Assembly: GCA_949290395.1 (NCBI GenBank)
Contig: CASERQ010000003.1
Location: forward strand, 62,001-126,000
Direction: 5' to 3'
Length of the DNA: 64,000 bases
From: an uncultured bacterium
GTDB lineage: Bacteria; Bacillota_I; Bacilli_A; RFN20; CAG-826
Numbering within the stretch: position 1 is the stretch's first letter; each line of letters begins with the position of its first letter. Under the pieces are notes generated by a model, which did not search any database, was not told the DNA's origin, and saw only the letters and a program-made list of their open reading frames with translations. Shown piece by piece: positions 55,116 to 63,475 of this stretch. Position numbers and translations under genes: made by a program.

Positions 55116-57312
55116 CGAAATCAAAGAATATGTTTATACTGATAGTAGTGAAGTAGAACACAAAATTCATATCTATGATAATTCTTTTGATTTTGCTCAG
55201 AAGGATAAAGCCATTCATGATACGAAATTTTTAACAAAACCTACTACATTCTTAAAAGATGCTTTTAGAAGATTTTGTAAGAATAAATCTTCTGTTGCAG
55301 GCGCTATCATTTTAGGAATTTTACTTTTGGGAAGTTTAATCATACCTCTTGCTGTTCCATATGACATTAATGTTAACCACCCAACAGAAACATTCTTGGA
55401 ACCAAAACTATTCCCAGCCGGAACTGGTTTCTGGGATGGAACAAAGAGAATGGAAAACATTCCAGTTGACCCTGCAACAATCGAAATAGATGAAGCAACC
55501 GGAGTAATGACAGGAACTCCATATGCTTCACAATATCCAGCACGAGCTATATCGAATGTTTCAGAAGTTCGTTATGGTTATGTTACAAGCGCATCAAACG
55601 CAACTAGTGGCGGTTTTGTAAATATTACTAATGGTAATTCAATATTAACAGCTGATGAAGAAAGTTATGAATTAAACAAAGTAACATTTAAAAGTGCTAA
55701 TTATAACTTTGATTTAACAAGTGAAGATTATTCATTAGATATTGTCTTACTTAATGAAGAAGTTGAAGACTATCCAATTGGTGATTATCGTGTTTACTTA
55801 AGTTATGATTACACTGAAGTAGTCGATAATGAAGAAAATGCAGACGAAGAAACTTCGACAACTGAAACAGTCACTTCAAAGCGTGAGATTGTTTTATTAG
55901 ATTATGACGAAACACCTCAATATATTGCTAGTGAAGAAGAAGATGCCGCTGGTAATGTAAATCGTTTAAATACTTTACATTTTGATGATATTACAGCAGG
56001 CTTCAGAGATGAAAGTATTGTTCAAGAAAATGTTTCAAATATTGCTTTGGCAATAGACTTAAGACCTAACATTGACTCAAGTAGTTCTTTGTTTATTGAA
56101 AATATATCTGTTAAAAATGTGGAAAAAGAAGTCGGTGAATTATCTTGGAAAAGTGCTAACGATTTCATTTTAGGACCTACATGGACTACAACTCATACAA
56201 ATGGTGATCCTAAAAAAGTTTCAACTTCTCTATATAACGGCGTAACTTATGTTTGTGATTTTACCTTAGACACATACGCTATTCCTTATGGCGTTCAAAC
56301 TAAAACTTTGAGTAAAACAGAGTTAAGTCAATATGCAAAAAATGGTTGGATTGCTGGTGAATTAGCTGATGATGTACAAAGTAAAGAAATTTTGGATCGT
56401 TGGTTTAACTACACAAGAGCAGGAGGTGGAACTCCTAGCAGTGCAATTGCAGAAAGAATTCAACCTGAACTTGATGAACTTAAAACACCATTAAGTGAAA
56501 CTAAGCTTCCTATTATTTCTATTCAAGGTGTTATAAGAACCAGTTTTACAGATCCATCAACAAATGATGTATTGTATTCCTATACAATTACAGCAACTGT
56601 TTATGGTTATAAATATTTAGGTTATGATTCGATGCCAATTTATCTTATGGGAACTGATAATTTTGGATACGACATGCTTAAGAGAACTTTTGCTGGACTT
56701 GCAACATCTCTTGGATTAGGCATTCTCATCTTCTTAATCTGTTTCTCATTTGGTTTAATTTATGGTGCTATCTGTGGATACTTTGGTGGAGCAATTGATA
56801 TTATTCTCCAAAGATTCTGTGATCTTTTAAGTGGCGTCCCTTGGATTGTTATCATGACTTTATGTATCTTAAATCTTGGTAGTAACTTTGGTACCTTTAT
56901 TCTTGCTATGTGTTTAACTGGTTGGATTGGTACAGCTAGCTTAACTAGAACCCAATTCTATAGATTTAGAGATAGAGAATATACTCTTGCAAGTAGAACA
57001 CTTGGTGCTTCAAACTTTAGACTTATCTTTAAACATATTTTACCTAATGCAATGGGTACAATTATTACAAGTGCGGTCTTAATGATTCCTAGTGTTATCT
57101 TCTCTGAAGCAAGTATCTCTTATTTAGGTCTTGGATTCCAAGATATGCAATCACTTGGTGTTGTTTTAAGTGATAATCAAGCTTATTTACAAACTTATCC
57201 TTACTTAATTTTCTTCCCAAGTGTCATCATGGCTTTAATCATGATTAGTTTCAACTTATTTGGTAATGGCTTAAGAGATGCCTTTAACCCATCATTGAAA
57301 GGGAGTGATTAA
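55108..57312 (+). CDS. oppC: oligopeptide importer permease with giant insert
   Basis: A 734-residue OppC-type permease, about twice the usual length. The N-terminal cytoplasmic tail and TM1 (about 62-85) are normal. About 410 residues of acidic, Thr/Ser/Asn-rich, beta-like sequence (about 95-505) then stand where OppC proteins have a short loop before the G-T-D-N-x-G-x-D motif, here at 515-522. The remaining five helices follow, with the EAA loop (L-A-S-R-T-L-G-A-S). By topology the insert should lie outside the cell, next to the binding protein. The frame is open throughout, so this is one polypeptide. I do not recognise the insert; it may help dock OppA or bind substrate. Confidence 0.92.
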   Translation: MANEIKEYVYTDSSEVEHKIHIYDNSFDFAQKDKAIHDTKFLTKPTTFLKDAFRRFCKNKSSVAGAIILGILLLGSLIIPLAVPYDINVNHPTETFLEPKLFPAGTGFWDGTKRMENIPVDPATIEIDEATGVMTGTPYASQYPARAISNVSEVRYGYVTSASNATSGGFVNITNGNSILTADEESYELNKVTFKSANYNFDLTSEDYSLDIVLLNEEVEDYPIGDYRVYLSYDYTEVVDNEENADEETSTTETVTSKREIVLLDYDETPQYIASEEEDAAGNVNRLNTLHFDDITAGFRDESIVQENVSNIALAIDLRPNIDSSSSLFIENISVKNVEKEVGELSWKSANDFILGPTWTTTHTNGDPKKVSTSLYNGVTYVCDFTLDTYAIPYGVQTKTLSKTELSQYAKNGWIAGELADDVQSKEILDRWFNYTRAGGGTPSSAIAERIQPELDELKTPLSETKLPIISIQGVIRTSFTDPSTNDVLYSYTITATVYGYKYLGYDSMPIYLMGTDNFGYDMLKRTFAGLATSLGLGILIFLICFSFGLIYGAICGYFGGAIDIILQRFCDLLSGVPWIVIMTLCILNLGSNFGTFILAMCLTGWIGTASLTRTQFYRFRDREYTLASRTLGASNFRLIFKHILPNAMGTIITSAVLMIPSVIFSEASISYLGLGFQDMQSLGVVLSDNQAYLQTYPYLIFFPSVIMALIMISFNLFGNGLRDAFNPSLKGSD

Positions 57313-57314
57313 TA

Positions 57315-60300
57315 ATGGAAAACAAAGTAAACAAAATCGATTATTCAAGCGCTCCTAAAGTTCTTGAAGTTAAAAATTTAAGAATTAATTTCTCTAGTGA
57401 TTCTGGAACAGTTTATGCTGTTCGTGGTGTCTCTTTCGACCTTTATAAAGGCGAAACTTTATGTATCGTTGGTGAATCAGGTAGTGGTAAATCTGTTACC
57501 TCCAAAACGATCATGGGTATTTTAGCAAATAACGCTATTATCGAAAGTGGTCAAATTTTATATGAAGGTGAAGATTTAGTTAGAATTTCTGAAGAAGAAT
57601 TTCATCGTATTAGAGGACATAAAATTGGAATGATCTTCCAAGATCCTCTTTCATCTTTAAACCCTATCTGTAGAGTTGGTAAACAAATCACTGAAGCAAC
57701 TCTTATTAACAAAAACATTTTAAAAAGACATTATAACGATTTAATTTCTCGTGAACTTGTTGCTTATCGTAACGCTGAAGCAAACAAAGAATTTGAATTA
57801 AATAGAATTAAAAATGAAATCTCTAAAGTTGAAGAATTCATCAAGTTTATTACTGGAAAAGATATTAAAGAAACTGATGAAAAATCAATTGAAGAGAAAA
57901 ACGAAAAAATTCTTGAACAATCTTATTTATTCAAGAAAGATTTAGAAAGAGTAATTGAAGAATTAAATAACGAAATTGACTCTTTAAAAAGAAAAGAAGA
58001 TTTCAATGAAAAATATTTTGAAAAAGAAATAAACGAAGCAAAACTCAACTATTCTTCTAAAAAAATCGATTTATTTAAGAACTCATTAGCATCAATTAAA
58101 GAAGATGATTTGCAAGCTATTTTAAACTGCATGTCAGAGTTCTATGATAACTATAAAAAATTCATTAAAGACGAATTTAAAACCATTAGACCTCTTCTTA
58201 AAAAAGCACTTAATGCTCGTAAAAAAGATGCTAAAAAAGAAAATGCTGATTATGCTTTATCTTTAAAAACTAAGAGAGACGAAAGTGTTGCTAAACTTGA
58301 AGTAGAACTTGAAGAAGCAAATAATTCATTAAATGCTTTACTTGCTAATGCTAGTGAAGAAGTTATTAAAAACGTTGAAGAATTAAAAGCTCAAAGAAAA
58401 CCAAAGAAAAAGAGTTTATTAGATTTCTTCAAAAAACAAAAACAAGAAGAAATCAATATTTCAAAGCTTGGTAAACAAGATGAAAAACTTTCTTCAAGTG
58501 GTGATGAAGATATCGATAACGCTTTATTTAAGGTTTTTGAAATTGAAGATGAAATCTTTAAAGTAAAAGAAGAATACATTAACTCAACTAAAGTAACTAA
58601 AAAAGAAGCTAAGAGAATGGCACTTGAGGTTATGAGAGAAGTTGGTATTCCTCTTCCTGAAAAACGTTTCAGACAATATCCATTTGAATTCTCAGGTGGT
58701 ATGAGACAAAGAATTGTTATCGCAATTGCTTTAACTGCAAATCCAGATATCTTAATTTGTGATGAGCCAACAACAGCACTTGATGTTACAATTCAAGCTC
58801 AAATCTTAGAATTAATTAATAAACTTAAACGTGAAAGACATCTTAGCTGTATTTTCATTACGCACGACTTAGGTGTTGTTGCAAATATGGCTGATAGAGT
58901 TGCTGTTATGTATGCTGGTAAGATTGTTGAATTTGGTACAGCTTATGAAATCTTCTATAATCCAAAGCATCCATATACATGGGCACTTTTATCTTCAATT
59001 CCAGATATTGATTCAAAAGAAAAACTTGATGCAATCCCTGGAACTCCTCCAGATATGAGATTCCCTCCTAAGGGAGATGCATTTGCATTAAGGAGTAAGT
59101 ATGCTTTAGAAATTGATTTTAAACATGAACCTCCTTTCTTTAAAGTAAGTGATACACACTATGCAGCAACTTGGTTACTCCATCCAGATGCACCAAAAGT
59201 TGAAATGCCTAGAATTGTTGAAACTCGTATTGCTAACTCTATTAAACAATATGAAGAAAGCTCTAAAGAAAATAAGGAAGAAATCCTAAAAGAAGTTCCT
59301 CAAGAAAGCTTTGAAATCGCTAATAACTATAAAGATGATGATTATAGTTTAAGAGGTGCAAAACAAGCTTTAATTTCAAAAAATATTGAAGCTTATAGAA
59401 GTGTTGAAGAAGGAAAAGCTTCTTTCTCAAAAGAAGACAATTCTATCTTAGTTAGCGAAACAACAGTATCAAGTGATGAACTTGCTGGCGTTAAAGAAGA
59501 AAATGTCGAAGATAAATTAGAAGAAATTAGACAAAAATGTAAATTTAAGGAAGAATACGTTAAAGACAACATTATTCTTAGCGTTAATCATTTAAAACAA
59601 TATTTCTTCTTTGGATCAGGACCAAATAGATACAAATTAAAAGCTGTTCACGATGTATCTTTCCAAGTTAAAGAAGGTGAATGCTTTGGTATCGTTGGTG
59701 AATCAGGTTGTGGTAAAACAACAACTGGGAGATCAATTATTAGACTTTATCATATTACTTCTGGATCTATCTATTATAAGGGCGTAAGAATTGGCGCTGG
59801 AAGTAGATGGAACGAAAAAGAAATTAAATATACTAAGATTAGATATAACGCTAAAGTTAAAGAACTTAAGGCTAAACTTAAAAATGGTGAAATTACAAAA
59901 GATAGTTTTGATCAATCTGTTGAAGCACTTAAGAACTTTAAAAACAATGTCGTTCGTGTCCAAACTGAAAAGATTAGACAAATTAAACACGATGATAAAC
60001 ATGCTCCACGTGAACTCTTAAATGAGATTCAAATGATCTTCCAAGACCCTATTGATTCTCTTGACCCAAGAATGACGGTTGAAGATATCATTCAAGAAGG
60101 TCTTAGAATTCAAGGATTTACAAATAAAGCTGAAAATCACGAAAAAGTTGTTAACGTTTTAGAAAAAGTTGGTTTAATTGCTGATTATTGTAACCGTTAT
60201 CCTCATGAATTCTCTGGTGGACAAAGACAAAGAATTGGTATTGCTCGTGCCCTCATCATGAATCCTAAATTACTTATTTGTGATGAACCTATCTCTGCAC

Positions 60301-61166
60301 TTGACGTTTCAATTCGTGCTCAAATCATCAACTTATTAAATCAACTTAAAGAAGAAATGGGCTTAACAATTATGTTTATTGCTCATGACTTATCAGTTGT
60401 TAAATATTTCTGTGATAGAATTGCTGTTATGTATTTTGGTGAAATTGTTGAACTTGCAAGTAGTGATGAGCTCTTCAAACATCCTCTTCACCCATATACA
60501 AGATCACTTTTAAGTGCAATTCCTAAACCAAATCCATTAACAGAAAAAGAAAGAGTAAGAATTGTCTATAACCCACGTGAAGTTCACGATTATAGTGTCG
60601 ATAAACCAGAATTTGTTGAAATTAGACCAGGCCACTTTGTTTTAGCAAATAAAGTTGAAGTTGAAAAATACAATAAAGAAATGGAAGAAATCGATGCTAA
60701 ATTAGCTGAAGAAGAAAAGGTTATAAATGAAGAGTTAGTTAAAGAAGAAGAAACTCAAAATCATGAAGATACTCAAAATAACGAAGTAAATCATGATGAA
60801 ACTAATTCTTCAAATAACGAAACCTCTTTAGAAAAACCTGAAGAAAAAGTTGAAGAAGCTAAAGAAGAAACAACTGAAAAAGAAATTTCAGAAACAAAAG
60901 TTGAAGAAGAAGAAAAGGCATCTAAAAGAGAAGAACCATCCGAAACTTTACTTAAACAACGTTCGGGTGAATTTAAAAAAGTTTACCACGTTAAAAAAGT
61001 TGGCGATAAATGGGAAATCCGTCTTAAAGATGGCTTAAAGGCAATTAAAACTTTTGATACAAAAGTTGAAGCTATGAATTACGCTAATTCCTTAGCTAAA
61101 TCACAAAACGGAACAATCTTAGTTCATGCTTCAAAAGGCAAAAATAAAGGTAAATTTATAAAATAA
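57315..61166 (+). CDS. oppD-oppF: fused OppD-OppF ATPase with coiled insert
   Basis: A 1,283-residue protein with two complete ABC ATPase domains. NBD1 (OppD-like): Walker A G-E-S-G-S-G-K-S 53-60, Q-loop Gln109, signature S-G-G-M-R-Q 460-465, Walker B Asp483/Glu484, H-loop His517. NBD2 (OppF-like): Walker A 795-802, Gln910, signature S-G-G-Q-R-Q 967-972, Walker B Asp990/Glu991. About 290 Lys/Glu-rich, probably coiled-coil residues (about 135-425) interrupt the helical part of NBD1 between Q-loop and signature. NBD2 has a smaller charged insert (about 825-905) before its Q-loop. An acidic tail and a DUF2188-like domain (about 1221-1283, Y-H-V-K-K to L-V-H-A-S) close it. It should power OppBC. 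GGGAGTGA precedes the start, 2 nt after oppC. Confidence 0.93.
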   Translation: MENKVNKIDYSSAPKVLEVKNLRINFSSDSGTVYAVRGVSFDLYKGETLCIVGESGSGKSVTSKTIMGILANNAIIESGQILYEGEDLVRISEEEFHRIRGHKIGMIFQDPLSSLNPICRVGKQITEATLINKNILKRHYNDLISRELVAYRNAEANKEFELNRIKNEISKVEEFIKFITGKDIKETDEKSIEEKNEKILEQSYLFKKDLERVIEELNNEIDSLKRKEDFNEKYFEKEINEAKLNYSSKKIDLFKNSLASIKEDDLQAILNCMSEFYDNYKKFIKDEFKTIRPLLKKALNARKKDAKKENADYALSLKTKRDESVAKLEVELEEANNSLNALLANASEEVIKNVEELKAQRKPKKKSLLDFFKKQKQEEINISKLGKQDEKLSSSGDEDIDNALFKVFEIEDEIFKVKEEYINSTKVTKKEAKRMALEVMREVGIPLPEKRFRQYPFEFSGGMRQRIVIAIALTANPDILICDEPTTALDVTIQAQILELINKLKRERHLSCIFITHDLGVVANMADRVAVMYAGKIVEFGTAYEIFYNPKHPYTWALLSSIPDIDSKEKLDAIPGTPPDMRFPPKGDAFALRSKYALEIDFKHEPPFFKVSDTHYAATWLLHPDAPKVEMPRIVETRIANSIKQYEESSKENKEEILKEVPQESFEIANNYKDDDYSLRGAKQALISKNIEAYRSVEEGKASFSKEDNSILVSETTVSSDELAGVKEENVEDKLEEIRQKCKFKEEYVKDNIILSVNHLKQYFFFGSGPNRYKLKAVHDVSFQVKEGECFGIVGESGCGKTTTGRSIIRLYHITSGSIYYKGVRIGAGSRWNEKEIKYTKIRYNAKVKELKAKLKNGEITKDSFDQSVEALKNFKNNVVRVQTEKIRQIKHDDKHAPRELLNEIQMIFQDPIDSLDPRMTVEDIIQEGLRIQGFTNKAENHEKVVNVLEKVGLIADYCNRYPHEFSGGQRQRIGIARALIMNPKLLICDEPISALDVSIRAQIINLLNQLKEEMGLTIMFIAHDLSVVKYFCDRIAVMYFGEIVELASSDELFKHPLHPYTRSLLSAIPKPNPLTEKERVRIVYNPREVHDYSVDKPEFVEIRPGHFVLANKVEVEKYNKEMEEIDAKLAEEEKVINEELVKEEETQNHEDTQNNEVNHDETNSSNNETSLEKPEEKVEEAKEETTEKEISETKVEEEEKASKREEPSETLLKQRSGEFKKVYHVKKVGDKWEIRLKDGLKAIKTFDTKVEAMNYANSLAKSQNGTILVHASKGKNKGKFIK

Positions 61167-61189
61167 ATTTGCATTTATAAGTGAGTTTT

Positions 61190-61219
61190 AAGGGCTTCTT
61201 ATAAATAAGAAGCCCTTTT
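61190..61219 (+). terminator. strong intrinsic terminator
   Basis: AAGGGCTTCTT and AAGAAGCCCTT form a perfect 11-bp stem around ATAAAT, then TT. It ends the oppBC-oppDF transcript. Confidence 0.85.
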
Positions 61220-61223
61220 CATA

Positions 61224-61240
61224 TTAAGAGAATATTAAGA
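61224..61240 (+). promoter_or_regulatory. tandem TTAAGA-N5-TTAAGA box
   Basis: Two perfect half-sites with the same 11-bp period, ending 68 bp before the ATG at 61309, the same distance as for the gene at 30366. TTTTTCGTTAAA follows, similar to the CTTTCGTTCAA after the box at 30282. Confidence 0.55.
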
Positions 61241-61308
61241 TTTTTCGTTAAACATTTTTTATTTTTAATGCGTTCTTTTATCATTAATTTCATCAGGGAG
61301 AGAGACGT

Positions 61309-63378
61309 ATGAAAAGAAAATCTTTTTTATTAATAAGTGCTTGTGCACTTTTAGCATTCGGAGGCTTAGCATCTTGTAGTAGTCCTGAAGTTGCACCTGA
61401 AATTTATACTGTTAGTGATAACGCTCCAACTGATTATTCAATAGTTGGTTTAGATTCAGAAGGATATGAAGCAGGCGAAAAAGTACTATTTGGTGTTGTT
61501 AGTAAAGATGGCACAAAGGATGTTGATTTAGCTGAAGTTAGAGTTGAGGGAGCTAGTGTAACTCACGAAGGAGGAAATCTTTATTCCTTTGTTATGCCGG
61601 CAACTAACGTCAAAATTGAAGTAACTTTAGGACTAGATGCAGCTTTAGCAAAAGCACAGACTGGTGCGGCTTTTGATTCTATATTTACTGAAAAACAAAC
61701 TTATATTGATAATAGTGGAGAAATTTCTTCTAAGAGTAGATATGCTCGTAGGGTAACAGCCACTGCTACAAATGAATATAACCTAGTCACTCGTTATAAA
61801 TCTGTCTATGATTATGACGAAGCTAATTTTGACAATAATGTACCAATTGATGTAAGCAAAACTGAAGCAGATACAGTTTACATGTTTGCTAAAAAACCAG
61901 AAACAACCCATTTAGCAACCACTGCTTTAGATATGAATAACACTTTAGCTTATTCAGATGTTTTAGATTCTGCAACTGAAGCAAATTTAGATTGGTATTC
62001 TACCTTTAACAATCCATTTAGCTTATTAGATGCCGATGATTTTGAAGCTGATGCAACAGAAGTTGGTGTTTATCATTTAAAAACAGGTGATCCAAGCTTA
62101 AACCCTGTTAAAACTTCACTTGCACAAATTATTTTTGGCGATATCCAACTTGGATATAAAGTTGATGAATTTAGTGTAAAAGTAGTTAATGGTGAATTTA
62201 CTGAATATTCTGGAACATTTGCAGATCCTGCTTTTGAAATGTATAAATCCGAAGTCTCCTTTACTGGAACATTTACTGGATTCGGAGAAACTGTTTTTGA
62301 AACACCAACCACTTTAGAGGGCGAAGTTGATGAAGATTTAGAAGATGCACTTGCAGATCTTAGAAAAGGAAATTATACAGTTACTGTTACAGAGAAATAT
62401 ACAAACTCATTTACACAAAAAACTACAGTTGATGTAACAAGAGGTAGAAGCGATGGTGGTGAACATTTCTTACAAGAGATCTTTGCAACTGACGCTGATA
62501 TTGCAACAGCCGAACCTGCTGAAACTTATTTCTATAATCAATTAACAGTTTATGATGACTTTATGGAAAGAGATGAATATAGCGTAGAACAAGCTGTTAA
62601 GATTAGAAATGAATACTTCAAATTTAGTAGCGATAGAGAAGATGTAAGAATTTTAACAAACATGCTTCCTCAATTTAATTTCTCTTCGTTATTCTTCAAA
62701 AAAGATGGCGATAAATATGTTTTAAAAACTGCTGAAGAACTTCCTTATTATGCAGTTTTCGGAACTGAAGAGTTATTCTCACCATTTACAACTTTATCAT
62801 TAAGAAACTTAGAAATTACTATCGGAGATGATGCGGTTACTTTCGTTACTGATGATACATATGGAACAATTACAACAGTTTCTTACACAAATATTGGATC
62901 AACAACAATTGAAGAAATCACCATTAATGAAACAACTGAAAAATTGACAAAATGGGAGGATTTCTTCAAAAATGATGCAATAACTACTCAAGCAACAAGT
63001 ACAATTCCTAGTGAAATTATTAACCTTGTACCAGTTCCAAGAGTTAGTTATGGTGGAAGTGTTGCTAATGTTACCCCAGCTTATTTTGAAGTTGATGAAG
63101 AAGCTGGAACAAGAAGTATGCAAATTGTTTGTGCATTAGACTCATTCGGAGATATGGTCGATCTTCAATATGATGACTTACTTGTTTTATTCTCTCAAGG
63201 ACTAAGCGCACAAGGATTCGATTATGATGAATCTGATACTTCTCAATATTTATTTAGAAAGAGAATGAATGTTTTAGGAGTGGACAGTGATGTAGAGATC
63301 TCGCTTGGTGGATATGGTACTTACTTCGTTGTTGAGTATAATATCGAAAAGCACGTTGAACCAACACCAGAAGCATAA
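61309..63378 (+). CDS. lipoprotein with InlB-like repeat and shared module
   Basis: A 689-residue lipoprotein (Cys23, L-A-S-C). One divergent InlB-like repeat (about 32-108; ends F-V-M-P-A-T-N-V-K-I) is followed by two long Thr/Asp/Glu-rich units. The second opens K-G-N-Y-T-V near nt 62370 and closes N-I-G-S-T-T-I-E-E-I near nt 62890. The first closes less clearly near nt 62279 (F-G-E-T-V-F). A further C-terminal stretch of about 150 residues follows. No enzyme motif was seen. GGGAGAGAG precedes the ATG. It forms a single-gene unit between two terminators, behind a tandem TTAAGA box. Confidence 0.85.
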   Translation: MKRKSFLLISACALLAFGGLASCSSPEVAPEIYTVSDNAPTDYSIVGLDSEGYEAGEKVLFGVVSKDGTKDVDLAEVRVEGASVTHEGGNLYSFVMPATNVKIEVTLGLDAALAKAQTGAAFDSIFTEKQTYIDNSGEISSKSRYARRVTATATNEYNLVTRYKSVYDYDEANFDNNVPIDVSKTEADTVYMFAKKPETTHLATTALDMNNTLAYSDVLDSATEANLDWYSTFNNPFSLLDADDFEADATEVGVYHLKTGDPSLNPVKTSLAQIIFGDIQLGYKVDEFSVKVVNGEFTEYSGTFADPAFEMYKSEVSFTGTFTGFGETVFETPTTLEGEVDEDLEDALADLRKGNYTVTVTEKYTNSFTQKTTVDVTRGRSDGGEHFLQEIFATDADIATAEPAETYFYNQLTVYDDFMERDEYSVEQAVKIRNEYFKFSSDREDVRILTNMLPQFNFSSLFFKKDGDKYVLKTAEELPYYAVFGTEELFSPFTTLSLRNLEITIGDDAVTFVTDDTYGTITTVSYTNIGSTTIEEITINETTEKLTKWEDFFKNDAITTQATSTIPSEIINLVPVPRVSYGGSVANVTPAYFEVDEEAGTRSMQIVCALDSFGDMVDLQYDDLLVLFSQGLSAQGFDYDESDTSQYLFRKRMNVLGVDSDVEISLGGYGTYFVVEYNIEKHVEPTPEA

Positions 63379-63394
63379 AATCTCTCTTCTCATA

Positions 63395-63431
63395 AAATAA
63401 AAGATGGAGCCTATGGTTCCATCTTTTATTT
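63395..63431. terminator. bidirectional terminator between convergent genes
   Basis: A long stem (63395-63411 with 63415-63431, one wobble) with a TAT loop. A-rich and T-rich arm ends make it work in both directions, which fits its place between the 3' ends of the + gene at 61309 and the minus-strand gene at 63476. Confidence 0.9.
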
Positions 63432-63444
63432 GATTTTAATTAGG

Positions 63445-63460
63445 GTTTTGCAAGGTTTTT
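63445..63460 (+). repeat. GTTTTGC element, copy 3
   Basis: GTTTTGCAAGGTTTTT, 14 nt after the bidirectional terminator. It differs from copy 2 at one base. Confidence 0.4.
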
Positions 63461-63475
63461 AGAAATTTTAGTTAG

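Noticed and set aside
57315-61166. Assembly error as cause of the OppD-OppF fusion
   Set aside because: The frame is continuous for 3.85 kb, the linker is protein-like, and there is no separate start with a ribosome site before NBD2. A single-base error cannot be ruled out but is not indicated.
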